From Proteles cristata cristata (taxonomy: Eukaryota > Chordata > Mammalia > Carnivora > Hyaenidae), in assembly GCA_017311185.1 (NCBI GenBank), contig JAESUZ010000429.1, positions 620,001-684,000 on the forward strand: 64,000 nucleotides of DNA, read 5' to 3'. Positions 1-11,363 of this stretch are shown here, one piece after another. The stretch's first letter is position 1, and each line of letters opens with the position of its first letter. Under the pieces are notes generated by a model that worked only from the letters and a program-made list of their open reading frames with translations, was not told the origin of the DNA and ran no database searches. The position numbers and the translations under genes are program-made.

Positions 1-714
1 AAGTGTTTATATTAGGATCAGCCAGTGTACATTTCACAGCAAGGGAGAAAAAGCTTCATTTTATACTGGTAACTGGGTTAATTCTGTAAGAAGACCTGGT
101 AGCATAAATTAGTATGCAGCGAATCATGGAGATTCAAAATGTGTAGGACAGAAAGCAATGGAACTGTAAAAAAAAAAAAAAAAAGGCTAAACCCAAAACT
201 AAATTCACAAACCTCCCTCAATAACTGAAAAAAACAAGTTTCTGGAAAATCAGAAATGATGACTGAAAACACACTCAGGTGTGATAAACCTTACATTTAC
301 AGAAAACTCCAACCAACAACAGCATTACCCTGATTCTTTGCAAGTATATGCAGTGAAGATAACAGAAGGGGACTTGCTCTAGGCCGTGGAATAAGTGTCG
401 GTGTATCAAAAGAATTAAATCATACCGTGTATATTCTCTGCTCCTAGGGGAGTTAACTTAGAAATCAGTAACAAAAAGATAACTGGAAAAATCCCTAAAC
501 ATAAGAGATGAAACAGTTTAATTCTAAATAAACCATGATGAAACATTGATAATGAAAATTTTAAAATATTCATAATTGAAAGTAAATGAAAGACAAACAC
601 TCAAAATTGTGGGAGATATTTATAGTAATGAACATTAATGGCATAAGAGAGACCCAACTCAATGATTTAAGCTTCTGCTTTAATAGTCCAGAAAAAAGCT
701 ACTGAAACCTAAAC
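1..714. other. Unique AT-rich noncoding DNA
   Basis: No recognisable repeat or exon-like open frame is seen. There is a simple A-tract around 168-185. Short open frames on the minus strand are low-complexity and phenylalanine/leucine-rich, as expected by chance in AT-rich DNA. Confidence 0.5.
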
Positions 715-905
715 TTGCATGATGCAGGTGTCTATCAGATGGGGATGGCTACTTGACAGCAAGAGGAAATAGGTACTAAAACGTGCATCAAAATAGAGGT
801 ATGTGTGAAGCACTGCAGTGAGAGAAAGAATCCAGATACAAACCACAGCATGCAGTGTGATTCCATTTGTGTAATTCTAGAAAGGGCTAAATTGAAGTGA
901 TTTAA
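715..905 (+). mobile_element. Old L1M 3'-end fragment
   Basis: The stretch resembles the 3' end of an ancient mammalian L1 (ORF2 tail into 3' UTR). It contains the remnant of the segment that normally reads 'gaagccagacacaaaa', followed by 'tgattccatttgtgtaattctagaaa', a typical L1M 3' signature. It is heavily diverged and lacks both ends, so no TSD can be called. Confidence 0.5.
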
Positions 906-1791
906 GCAAGGAAGGCCTTTTTCTTTATGCCATGATTGGATGGAAATACATGTTTTCAATTATGCCTTTACTAAACTATAGCAAGTTCTAAATTCACCTT
1001 TGACACTTTGAGGGAGATGAATGAGCAGTTCGAGCAGTTCACAGTTTTAAGCAAGATGTTGTAAAATGTCATTCTAAAATGGACACTGTTATGATACTGT
1101 TTAAATAATTTTCTTTCTCTTTCGTAATGGTTACCTGATGGTTTAAGAACTAACAAATGAAGCATACTAACAGTATCCAGTAACATAACCAAATTTCTAA
1201 AAAAAACAAAACAATCACAGAAACAAAAGCAAAAGGTTAATATAAAGTATAAACAAGAAGCAAAAATAACACAAAGTGTCAGTGGATATAAGAATTGTAT
1301 AAAAGCCATGAAGCTGTAAGAACCCATAACCACTTACCATATGTGCTTGCATTGATTAATGGCAAGGTAAATAAAAATGAAGACTTTTTAGTCTGGGAAG
1401 CAGAAAAGCTTCTGCAGATTGAATTTCATGTAGCAGTTTTTAAATGTTGTCATACAGCTGAGACTGTAGGAAAGAAAATGTCCTATTGAAATTCTCATTA
1501 CTATGAATGGTTATTAGTGGTATGGATCAACGTGAGTGTTAGAGAGGGGAGACATGAAGATTTGCAGTACTCTGATAAATATATCAGCCAGATAGTCAAA
1601 GGTAATGAACAATGCTGATAATGGAATTTCTCAAATGTTAATTAGATTGTTAAACTAAAAATGATAAAGAACTGAGGAGCATATCATTTTTTCAAATGGA
1701 CTGATCTTCTGGAATCTCTTCATAAAAAGATAAGATCCATTGCCTCCCGGAGGCTTACATACTGAGTCTACTTTCTATCCTCCTCGGTTAC
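906..1791. other. Unique AT-rich noncoding DNA
   Basis: No repeat, RNA gene or exon signature is recognised. A 64-codon open frame on the plus strand at 1295-1489 has no domain or compositional feature that separates it from chance. Confidence 0.45.
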
Positions 1792-1803
1792 AGTCTTCCT
1801 TTA

Positions 1804-2035
1804 CTTTATTTTTTTTAATTTTTTTAAATGTTTTATTTATTTCTAGGAGAGAGAGAGAGACAGCGTGAGCAGGGGAGGGTCAGAGAGAGAGGGAGTCACA
1901 GACTGAAACAGGCTCCAGGCTCTGAGCTGGCAGTCAGCACAGAGCCCGACGCGGGGCTTGAACCCACGAACCACGAGATCATGACCTAAGCGAAAGTCGG
2001 ACGCTTAGCCGACTCAGCCACCCAGGCACCCCTAT
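1804..2035 (-). mobile_element. CAN-SINE, young subfamily, with 12-bp TSD
   Basis: A tRNA-derived carnivore SINE in reverse orientation: T-rich tail, GA-rich region, body, then the complement of the tRNA-like head. Flanking direct repeats agcttccttta-type (12 bp, agtcttccttta) lie at 1792-1803 and 2036-2047 and match perfectly. It carries the diagnostic changes of the young group in this window: 'tttctaggagag', 'ctggcagtcagcacagagcc' and 'acctaagcgaaagtcggac'. Confidence 0.93.
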
Positions 2036-2047
2036 AGTCTTCCTTTA

Positions 2048-2817
2048 AAAAATGCTTACCCATTAGGGGTAAAACAAGCACCAGAATCCTGAACAGGAAA
2101 ACACATTTTGGGAGAGAGAAAATACCAAAAAACAAAAAACACTTCCAAACCAACAAATGAAAAGGTAGAATGAAACTGAACTGACCTACATATTTCAAGG
2201 GAATTGGAAATGTGGGTGTGGAAGTAGTCATTTTGGGGAAAGATTTCTAAGACAGGACTTAATTCTTGAATTGCTGAGATTTTGAAATGTAGACCCTTTG
2301 ACATACAATTATTGACACAGCTGTTACACAACACAGGTGTTGTGTCCCTGAAAATAAATAGGCCATTTAGTGCCCAGACTGATTTCTGTTTGCCATATAA
2401 TGATGCAGCTAAAGAAAGTAACATGTGTCAGTAACTAGTAAGGTTGTGATTACATGAGAGAAAATCTTCGAAGTCCATTACTGTAATAACGTCATTGTGA
2501 ATGCTAGATTGCCTGAAAATGACTGGCGTGTGACAGGAGGCTCATAGAAGTTCTTTATGTCTGGGGCCAGGCAGTCTCTTCTGAACTGAAGCTCCTAGGC
2601 ATTGGGAGGGTTGCTCTGTCCAGAAAATAAAGAACGATTTTAAAATCTGCGTGAACACAACTTTGTCATATCAGCTAATGACTTGTTCCGCAAACTGCTC
2701 TCCACTTATTCTGATCAGAATGTCCATTTCCCTAATGGAAAACTTAATGTCTGCTCTTTGCTAGTTTCTAAGCTAGCTCCAATATGGAAATTGTGTTATC
2801 CTTATGTGAGCTTAGTG
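2048..2817. other. Unique noncoding DNA
   Basis: No recognisable repeat. An open frame of about 122 codons on the minus strand (2056-2424) has no recognisable domain and biased hydrophobic composition. I do not consider it a gene. Confidence 0.45.
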
Positions 2818-3282
2818 TATGTTTTCTAGGGCTGCCTTTATAACGTGCTCCAAAATGAGTGCTTAAAACAACAGAATTTCTTTGTTTCATGGTTATGGAG
2901 GCTTGAAGCCTGAGATGAAAGTGTGGGTAAGGTCATGCTCCTTCTGAAAGCTGTAGGAGAGACTGCTTTGCCTTTTTCTAGCCTCTGGTGATTTTCTGGA
3001 AATCCTTGATCTTTCTTGGCTTGCAGATCCAGCTCTTCAATTTCTGCTTCCTTTGTCATTTGATTCCCCCTCATGTGTATTTCTGTATTTCTCTTCTTAT
3101 GAGGAGGTCAGTCACGTTGGGTTAGGAGGCCACACTACTCCAATATGACCTCATATTAAGTTGGCTGATTACGCATGCAACTGCCTTGTTGACAAATAAG
3201 TACACATTATGGGGTACTGGAGTTTGGGGCATCAACACACTTTTGTGAGGAGATACAACCTCCATAGTCATTCACAGCATTT
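2818..3282 (-). mobile_element. MaLR-type LTR fragment (MLT1-like)
   Basis: The sequence reads as the complement of a mammalian MaLR long terminal repeat: 'ctagggctgcc' near its left end, then 'gcttaaaacaacagaatttc', 'ggttatggaggcttgaag', 'cttcttatgaggaggtcag', and 'ggggcatcaacacac' at the right. These correspond in order to the reverse complement of the usual MLT1 LTR landmarks. It is a non-coding ancient LTR with no internal retroviral region visible. A CAN-SINE abuts its right end. Confidence 0.65.
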
Positions 3283-3484
3283 ATATTTATTTATTTCTGA
3301 GAGAGAGAGACAGCGTGAGCAGGGGAAGGTCAGAGAGAGAGGGAGACACAGAATTTGAAACAGGCCCCAGGCTCTGAGCTGGGTGTCAGCAAAGAGCCTG
3401 ATGTGGGGCTCGAACCCATGAACCGTGAGATCATGACCTGAGCTGAAGTCGGTCGCTTAACCGACTGAGCCACCCAGCACCCCT
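3283..3484 (-). mobile_element. CAN-SINE with 13-bp TSD
   Basis: Reverse-oriented felid-type SINE with the body, the tRNA-head complement and a (TTTA)-rich tail. Direct repeats attcacagcattt (3270-3282) and attcatagcattt (3485-3497) differ at one position. It shows the common 'acctgagctgaagtcgg' variant, not the young-group variant. Confidence 0.92.
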
Positions 3485-3497
3485 ATTCATAGCATTT

Positions 3498-4229
3498 TTA
3501 ATGGACCTCTTAGGCAATAGCCTGCCCATAGCATTAGTGTGTGTGCTCTATGAAAATTGGAATTACTTATTCATTTTTGTATCACTTGAGTTTGGCATTG
3601 TGTCTGACAGTGAAAGCTAGAAATTTGTATGGTTATGTGAATGTAGGGCCTAAATGTAATGCCATCTTACTTCTTTTATTAGTGCCTCCTAGTCTCCCTG
3701 TGCCTCATAAATGTGATAGTAGATACAAAGTGCTTAGCAAGTTCCCCAGCACACAGCAAGCACCCAATAGATAACCAAACCAGCATGGTTAGAACTCCAC
3801 GTTCATCTACCTTCATCCCCTCCTTCCAGTTCCCAGACCTCCCCGCCCCAGTTGTGTGGCTGCAGTCTGTCTTCTGAGCGACAGCGGTGCCATTTCAGTC
3901 TGAGATGACAGCAGGTGCAAATACAGTCAAAGACTAAGGATATGTTCTTGTAACAGAGTTAGTAAAAATTCATAATGAACTGGATGTCTTTTATTTTATA
4001 TTATTTTGTGGCTCATCCTTTGAGAAAACCTTTTTTATTACTCTTGAAGTATAGTTGATGCACAAACTGGATGTTTTTCAAAGACATCGTTTTCCTTAAA
4101 TACCCTGTCGGCTGGCTGTTACCCTCTTAAGCATACAAGGAGATGCATGCACCTCTGTGGTTCTTCTTAGGATAAATGTAAATATAAAATACTACGGAAG
4201 AACGTTGTAAAAATTGATTTTAGGGACGG
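3498..4229. other. Unique noncoding DNA, possible faint MIR/L2 tail
   Basis: About 3690-3775 contains 'gcttagcaagttccccagcacacagcaagcaccc', loosely like the 3' part of MIR ('gcttagcacagtgcctggcacatag'). The match is too diverged for a firm call. Nothing else is recognised. Confidence 0.35.
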
Positions 4230-4770
4230 ATGAAAATGGAGACATCAGATGGTTCCATTTCAGCTCACTTTTGAAGTCTGAGGAGACAAGTGAGGTCGTG
4301 GTGTATCAGAACAGTAGCAGAAAGGCATGGAGTTCAGTGTGTACTTAGGGAATTGTGAGTGAGCACCACAGACCAGAGTATGGGCTTCACCAGGCAGACT
4401 CTGGGGCGATGCTGCTGCTGAAGGTGACCCAGACCACGTTGTCGCGATGCCGGTTGCTATACTGAGTGTCAAAGCCTACCAGAGATCTGATTTTAGAAAC
4501 ATCGTTTGTGGGAAGAATTAGTGTCAGTGGGATGAAGGAGTTTGCAGGGCTGTTGTTTAGTGTAGCGATAAATCGGGCCAGAGCCAAAATAATGACTGTG
4601 GAGATGAAAACCAAATCGCTAGAATGTAGTTATTTTGTGTGTGTAGGTGTTTAACAGCAATAAAATAAAAAAGGGCTAGAACCAAAATATTTATCGTTAT
4701 TAGCATGATCAATCTGACCTTTGGCAAATATTGACGAGTCTGTACCTTTCTTGGAGATTTCCAGTGCATT
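4230..4770 (-). other. Unexplained segment, possible degraded coding relic
   Basis: On the minus strand three frames are each open for 70-75 codons and overlap one another: 4769-4557, 4614-4387 and 4472-4260. Two of them encode a strongly hydrophobic stretch, LIMLITINILVLALFYFIAV and MVFISTVIILALARFIATL. This could be a frameshifted processed pseudogene of a membrane protein, or chance. I do not recognise the family, and there is no poly(A) tail or TSD that would prove retroposition. Confidence 0.2.
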
Positions 4771-6454
4771 TTAGCATGTTAATAGTTCTGAGAATGCCTT
4801 CAGGGAAAAAGAGATTGGTTAACTGCTTTAATCCAGAATGTTCCAAATTATTTTGTGTATGGGGCCCTTTTTTGTGTAACATGTACTGAGTGAAAATACT
4901 TCATGCAAAAATGTTTGCTAAACATCGATAAAACACATAAATCTTTTCTACAGCTATAAATGGTATATAATATATAGCTCTAGTATGAACATACTCTGAG
5001 TTGAAGATAAGAAAAGACTACAGGTACGATTCTGTCCTGTTAGCATAGAATTAAAACCAAGTGAAGTTATGTAAAATAATACCGTAATGAGTATTTGTCA
5101 TTGAAACCTTGTTTCACCTTTATTAAAATGATAAAAATAATATAAAATTCTTACTCTTAAGTATAGTTGTCACTTAAAAATAAAAATTACCTTATCACAA
5201 TCTATAAAGCAATGCAAAATCGTACACTTAACATGCCTTAGGACTTTTGTTTGTTAGTAATCATGTAGCATCTTCTGGAGCATATGGATCTAATGTTGTA
5301 TAACACAAACTCATTTTCCCGGTATTACATATATTAACAGCTTTTATCAGTTTTTGAATATAAAAAGATTCTCCCTCAAGCAAACCTCTTGAAATTCAAA
5401 GACTCATTTAAATATGTCTGTTCTATTATTGATTTTATAAAATTAGAGATGGTGTCACATTGCCGGCACAGCACTTACCTGCCAGATTTAGTTCTAAATT
5501 ATTAAAGCAATGGCATTTGATAAACATATTAAGAAAATGAGAAATAATTAATTATAGCCATTATGTTGCAAAAATTCAGTCTGTTTATATTCTCAAAAGC
5601 CTTTCCTGCCTTTAAGGTTTTATTCTCGGCTAGTTATTTTCCCCTTTCTCTTGGACTTCACTGCTCAGATCATAGGGTTTTGCACAAAATGTCGGTGTGA
5701 TAATTCATTAAATTATCATAGTGTTGGAAAAGGACAAATCATAGTTTAGTATAGTATAAAGTAAGACCTTCTTTTACATGTTAATTTACCTCTGGTTATC
5801 ACTGAGCAAGGTAGGTCTCACTGGATCACCTCCTGAGATTCCTATCGAAGGGTCACATAACATTTGTTACCTTTCACTTGTTCTCTGCAAATTCTGTAGA
5901 TTGTAGTTGTGAGGAAGGAAAATTTCTATCACTCTTTGCCCTGCATTCCGTACTCTAGTAACCTGTAGTTACTTCCTATCTCTATTACTAGAAAGTAAAT
6001 TGTTTCGGGCTGAATTATAAGTAGGGGACAAATGTTTCAGGAAAGATAGAATCTTACCTAATAGATATCTGACTCTGTTTATAGTTAGAAATTATTTTTA
6101 AAGCAGTGCTTTTCCTGCCTCCCTCTCTCCCTCCCTTCCTTCCCTTCCTGCCTTTGTCTTTTACATACATAAGCAAATGTTTTTGTGAGCACATAATAAA
6201 ATAATAATCGTAAATATAAATTATAAATATATAGTAATATGTAAACACATTCATATAATTTAGTTTATAATTTATGAATTTATATAGTTTATTTTTAAAT
6301 ATAAATTTGTATTTTATATAAGTATATAATAAGAATTTTCACACTCTTTCTGAAGCAAAATGGCAGTGGGCATCCAGAGTTTCATAAGTGTATGGGCTTC
6401 ATGCAGTGATACCACTTATGGAAATAACACCTGTTTGCCTAAACAGAATACCCA
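4771..6454. other. Unique, very AT-rich DNA
   Basis: No repeat family is recognised apart from simple sequence: a pyrimidine-rich patch at about 6117-6152 (CCTCCCTCTCTCCC and similar) and an extreme AT stretch at about 6195-6330. No exon-like open frame is seen. Confidence 0.45.
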
Positions 6455-6815
6455 GACGATGTGGTTTAAGAATGGAAATCTGTGTTTCTTACAGTTCTGG
6501 AGGCTGAGTGTTGTCAGGTTTGGTTTCTTCTGAGGCTTCTCTCCTTGAATTAAAGAGGTGCCTTCCCATGTGTCCTCACCTGGATTTTCCTCTGCGTGCA
6601 TGCATCGCTGGTGTGTCTGTGTGTCCACATGCCCTCTTCTTGTAAAGATACCAGTCAGGTTAGTTTGGGTCTCTCACCCTAATGGCCTCATCTGACTTCA
6701 TCAACTCTTTAAAGGCTCTGTCTCCAAATACATGCATATTCTGAGACACTGGGTCTCAGGGATTTGGCATATGAATTGTGAGGGGCCATAATTCAATCCA
6801 TAATCGAACTTTAGC
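6455..6815 (-). mobile_element. MaLR-type LTR fragment (MLT1-like)
   Basis: A second reverse-oriented MaLR LTR fragment. Landmarks in order are 'cttacagttctggaggctg', 'ggtttcttctgaggc', 'cctcttcttgtaaagatacc', 'ccctaatggcctcat', 'ctttaaaggctctgtctcc', 'catattctgagacactgg' and 'atatgaattgtgagggg'. It is ancient and non-coding; the internal region is absent. Confidence 0.68.
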
Positions 6816-7233
6816 AGAGTATCAGACAAGTTTAGTAAATTTTATGTAAATCAAATTTATTGCAGCATTATTAGTTTTTAAAGACTTGATTACTTTTAGA
6901 GCAGTGTAAGGTTTATATAGCAACTTTGAAGGGAAGATACAATGGTCTCTCATACCCTGGTGTCCCAGGCACTGTCTCCCCCATTATCCGCAAGTCCCAC
7001 CAAACTGATACATTTGTTACAATTCATGAACTGACAGCAACACCTTGTCATTCAAGTCTACGGTTTGTATTAAGTCAGGTTCACTCTTGGTGGTATATGT
7101 TCTGTGGGTTTGGAAGAATGTATAATGCTACATATCTATGGTGTCATGCAGAGTATTTTCACAGCTAAAAAATCCCGAATGCTCTGCCTGTTTATTGTTC
7201 TTAATCTCCTCCAATCTTTGGTGAGCACTGACT

Positions 7234-7452
7234 CTTTTTTTTAATTAACATTTATTTATTTTTTGAGAGACAGAGAGACAGAGTATGAGTGGGGGAAGGG
7301 CAGAGAGGGAGGGGGAGACACAGAATTTGAAGCAGGCTTGAGGCTCTGAGCTGTCAGCACAGAGCCTGGTGTGGAGCTCCATCTCACGAACGGCAAAATC
7401 ATGACCTGAGCCAAAGTCAGATGCTTAACTGACTGAGCCACCCAGGCGCCTC
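7234..7452 (-). mobile_element. CAN-SINE inserted in L1M
   Basis: Reverse-oriented SINE with T-rich tail, GA-rich segment and head complement ending 'cacccaggcgcc'. The L1M sequence resumes immediately afterwards ('cctctttattgtctcc'). Imperfect flanking repeats (gcactgactcttt / ccacagacctcttt) are plausible but weak. Confidence 0.88.
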
Positions 7453-8783
7453 ACCACAGACCTCTTTATTGTCTCCAGTTTTACCTCTTCCAGATTGTCA
7501 TATAGTTGGAGTCATATAGTAGTTTGTCTTTTCAGATTGGCTTGTTTTCACTTAGTAATGTGCATTTAAAGGTCTTTCATCCTTTTTTATAGCTTGATAG
7601 CTCATTTTGTTTTAGCACTGAATAATGTCTGGATGTAACACAGTTTATTTATCCATCACCTGCCGAAGGACATCTTGGTTGTTTCCAAGTTTTGGCAATT
7701 ATGAATAATGCTGCTACTATAAACATCCGTGTGCAGAGTTTTATGTGGACATGAATTTTCAATCCTTCAGGTATAAATACCAAGGAGAATGATTGCTCTA
7801 TCACATGGTAAGAGCAGGCTTAGTTTTGCTAGAAGCAGGTAAACGCACTGTCTTCCAAAGTGGCTGTACCATTTTGCATTCCCATCAGCAGTGAATGAGA
7901 GTTCCTATTACTTCACAGCCTCACCAGCATTTGCCATTGCCAGTGGTCAATAATTTGGCCATTGGAATAGGGGTGTAAGTGGTACCTCATTGCTTTACTT
8001 TGCATTTATCTGATGATGTATGATGTGGAACACCTGCTTATATGCTTATATGCCATCTTAATATCTTTGGCGAGGTGTCTGTTAAGATCTTTTGCCTGTC
8101 TTTTAAGTTGGGTTTTCCTTTCCTTATTGTTGTTATAAGAGTTCTTTGTATTTTCAGATAACACTCCTTTATCAGATGTGTCCTTTTCAAATATTTTCTC
8201 CCAGTCTGTATTTTATTTTTTCATTTTCTTGAAATTGTCTTTTACAGAGCAGAAGTTTTTAATTTTAATAAAGTCTCACTTACAAATTATTTCTTTATGG
8301 CTCATGCCTTTGGTGTTGTATCTAAAAAGTCATTGTCGTATCTAACACCACCTAGGTTTTCTCCTCTTTTCCAGAACTTTTATAGTTTTGCATTCTACAT
8401 TTAGATACGTACTCCATTTTGAATACATTTTTGTGAAAGTAGTTAAGCCTTTGTCTAGATTATTTTTTGTTTGCATGTGGAAAGCCACCTGTTTAGTACC
8501 ATTTGTTGAAAAAGTCCATCTTTGCTGATTTCCTTGCTTCTGCTCCTTTGTCAACAGCTATTTGGCTGTATTTTTTAATGTGTATTTCTGGGATTTCTCT
8601 TCACTTGTGATGTCTTCTCTAGCCAGTACCACACTGTCTTGATTACTGCAGCTTTGTGGTAAGATTAAGTCAGATACAGCATCACTCCTATCCTTCAGTA
8701 TTGTGTTGGCTATTCTGGGTCTTTTGCCTCTCTGTATAACCTTTAGAATCAGTTTGTCCTTACCTACAGAGTAACTTGCTAGA

Positions 8784-9170
8784 CTTAAAGTCAGAGGAAG
8801 ATAGATATCATATGTTTTTACTCATATGTGGAACCCTAGAAACTTAACAAGATCGTAGGGGTAGGGAAGGGAAAAATAGTTTCAAACGGAGAGAGAAGCT
8901 AACCAGAAGAGACTCTTAAATACAGAGAACAAATTGATGGTTAATTGGGGGTGAGGGAGAGGGGAAAACAGGTGATGGGCATTGAGGAGGAAACTTGCTG
9001 GGATGAACACTGGCTACTGTATGTATATGATGAATCACAGGGAATCTACTCCCAAAAGGAAGAACTATATTTTAGCTAACTTGACAATAAATTATATTAA
9101 AAAACAAAAAAATAAAAACTTAAAAAAGTAAAAGGGGAGACATTGTCCCCATGAGAATGGAAAAAAAAAT
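8784..9170 (+). mobile_element. Carnivore L1 3' end with TSD and possible 3' transduction
   Basis: A severely 5'-truncated plus-strand L1: ORF2/3' UTR junction ('catatgtttttactcatatgtgg'), 3' UTR ('gagactcttaaatacagag') and 'gacaataaattatattaa' before an A-rich tract. Direct repeats acttgctaga at 8774-8783 and 9171-9180 show a bona fide insertion into the surrounding L1M. After the first A-rich tract, about 27 bp of non-L1 sequence (9134-9160) precedes a second A-tract (9161-9169). That layout fits a 3' transduction or read-through tail. Confidence 0.85.
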
Positions 9171-9515
9171 ACTTGCTAGAGTTTTGGTTGTATTGCATTG
9201 ATTCTACAGATCAAGTTGGGAAGAGAACTGACATCTTGACAGTACTGAGTCTTGCTGTCCCTGAATATAGAATATCTCTTCCTTTATTTGGTTCTTTGAT
9301 TTTATCCCATCAGAGTTTTGTAGTTTTTGTTATAAAGGTCTTGTAGGTACGTTGCTAGATTTATACCTAAGGATTTCACTTTTTGGTGCTAATGTAAATG
9401 ACCTTGTGTTTTTAATTTCAGATTCCATTTGTTCATGTCTGACATGTAGGAAGGGGATTAACTATTGTATACCAAGCTTGTATCCTGTCAGCTGCTATAT
9501 TGCTTATTAGCTCCA

Positions 9516-9873
9516 ATACTGTGAGGGCCCCTCTGTGACTGAGTTCCCCAGGAGCTTTCAATGTGGTCCACCCCAAACGCCAGCAGCTTCCTGGGTAGAG
9601 TTCAGGTTTGCCTGCTCTGCACTGGTTCCCTGGATGGTTTTTGCTGCTGAGACTCTGCTCCAGGGATCTTACCTGGACTCTATGTATTCGCCTCTCTGTT
9701 TTTCTAGCCTCGGGGGAATGGTTGGCCTGTTCCTGCCCTTGATTTTCTCTCTGTTGGCCTGTTCCTGCCCTCTCTTAGGGATCTGAAATAGCTGTTGATT
9801 TTCCGTCTGTTCAGCTTTTGACTCATTGTGAGGTTATTGAGCTCCTTAAGTGAGGAACTGGAAACTGGAAGTT
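9516..9873. other. Unexplained unique segment with a 32-bp tandem duplication
   Basis: The segment is moderately GC-rich for the area. The 19-bp unit gttggcctgttcctgccct occurs at 9721-9739 and again at 9753-9771 (period 32). No gene is recognised; it may be 5' sequence of the neighbouring L1M or unique DNA. Confidence 0.4.
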
Positions 9874-9886
9874 GCAGTATTACTAT

Positions 9887-9910
9887 TTTTTTGATTTTTT
9901 ATTTATTTTT

Positions 9911-9944
<34 letters not shown>

Positions 9945-10120
9945 CAGCTTGAGCAGGGGAGGGTCAGAGAGAGAGGGAGACACAGAATCCAAAGACAGGC
10001 TCCAGGCTCTGAGCTTGCTGTTAGCACAGAGCCTGATGTGGGGCTCGAACCCACGAACCATGAGATCGTGACCTGAGCTGAAGTCAGACGCTCAACCAAC
10101 TGAGCCACCCAGGTGCCCCT
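9887..10120 (-). mobile_element. CAN-SINE with short TSD
   Basis: Reverse-oriented SINE with an expanded (GA)n tract (about 9911-9943), body and head complement ending 'ccaggtgcccct'. The flanking repeat gcagtatta is at 9874-9882 and 10121-10129. It is the common subfamily ('acctgagctgaagtcag'). Confidence 0.92.
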
Positions 10121-10129
10121 GCAGTATTA

Positions 10130-11016
10130 TTTTTTAAGGTGGAAACTTACTGAGTGCGTAAAAATAGATGATAGTTAACAAAAATTATGTTACAGCCATA
10201 TAAATTTAATGTCAGTCACTAAAACAAGGTTTAGAAATTTAATTACATGAGAGCATGATATTTTATTAAATGACATTAGCCACTTTCAAAAATGTATATT
10301 CAACATACATCCAAATTTGTGTCACAAGTACAAAGGGATAAATTTGTCAAGAAAATATATCATTTAACATTATTTCCAGTTGGGATGGTTATGAACATAT
10401 TTTAATTTTTTATATATATTTTTCTATCATTTTCAAACATACCATTTAAAATGAAAATACTTTAAAATATAAGTTTGGTTTCATGAAATTCAAGTTTTAA
10501 ATTAGTGCAAATTTCTAAAAACATTCTCTATGCCCAAACATAAAAATATTATTATAAGAAACTATCAGACAATTCCATAAAATAGTATTTAGTCCTTCAA
10601 AATTGAATTTACTTAATTGCTGTGTTAAAGTAGAAATAGTAATAGTTCAATATGAAAGAATATAATTCAGCTGATACCTATAGACAAAAACCTTTATGTT
10701 CCAAAGCTGTGTTTTAAAGCTGCGGTCATTGCATATGCATACTTTTTTATCTTTATACCATGTCTTTTTTAAGCAATAGCAAATGTCAGCACAGTATTGA
10801 AGGTTCTAGAGAAAGACCACCAGAGAACAGGATGGTCAGTTAACAAGTAAGGCTGTTGTTATCTTCTGGCAGTTAGTAGAAATCTTATTACAGTCTTATA
10901 GTATCTTATGTTAATTACTCCTAGTTTGGTCATGAAGAAATAGAAGAATAGAGGTGTGAGGCAGGGGATAGGACAGAGCTTAGTCAACATCTCTTGGCTG
11001 TCAGACATGGTTCAAG
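10130..11016. other. Unique AT-rich noncoding DNA
   Basis: No repeat family, RNA or exon signature was recognised in this stretch. Confidence 0.45.
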
Positions 11017-11030
11017 AATAAGTCCCAGTA

Positions 11031-11230
11031 GGGTGCCTGGGTGTCTCAGTCTATTGAGCATCCGACTTACGCTTAGACCCTCATAGTTCATGAGTTTGAG
11101 CCCTGTGTTGGGCTCTGCGCTGACATTGCTGGGCTTTATTTGGGTTCATGGGTCACCCTCCCTCTGCCCTCTACATACACTCTCTCTTGTTCTCTCTCAA
11201 AAGTAAATAAACATTAAAAAGAAAAAAAAG
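11031..11230 (+). mobile_element. CAN-SINE, diverged, with 12-bp TSD
   Basis: Forward-oriented SINE: tRNA-like head ('gggtgcctgggtgtctcag'), body, pyrimidine-rich segment, then 'aagtaaataaacattaaaa' tail. Direct repeats aataagtcccag (11017-11028) and agtaagtcccag (11231-11242) differ at one base. It is more diverged than the SINE about 130 bp downstream. Confidence 0.88.
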
Positions 11231-11363
11231 AGTAAGTCCCAGATAAATGTCCTGTGGTTCTGGGTTTATTAAAAAAAGGCAGGGATGAGGGGGTGAAGGG
11301 ATGATTTAAGCCAGAGGCTTGAAAATCTTTTTCACATAAGGGTATCAGAACTATCCTAGCTCT

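Larger units (their letters stand above)
6875..9515 (-). mobile_element. Ancient L1M element, interrupted by two insertions
   Basis: The complement of a mammalian L1M from its 3' UTR into ORF2. Recognisable landmarks include 'ccattatccgcaag', 'acatttgttacaattcatga', 'gtggctgtaccattttgcat', 'cctttatcagatgtgtcc', 'taccacactgtcttgatta', and 'attgcattgattctacagat' at 9191-9210. It is split by a CAN-SINE (7234-7452) and by a plus-strand L1 3' end (8784-9170). The body continues colinearly across both breaks, so both are later insertions. The ORF2 relic is full of stops and is not coding. Confidence 0.8.

Noticed and set aside
2056..2424. 122-codon minus-strand open frame
   Set aside because: No recognisable domain, no splice or promoter context, hydrophobic chance-like composition in AT-rich DNA.
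2818..3282. Possible retroviral coding region next to the LTR fragments (also 6455-6815)
   Set aside because: Only LTR-type landmarks are visible. No internal gag, pol or env-like sequence adjoins either fragment.
9887..10120. Overlapping open frames on both strands rich in RE or SL repeats
   Set aside because: They are (GA)n/(TC)n translation artefacts of a SINE. The same applies at 57732-58047 and 50613-50861 (CV/TH repeats from GT/CA).
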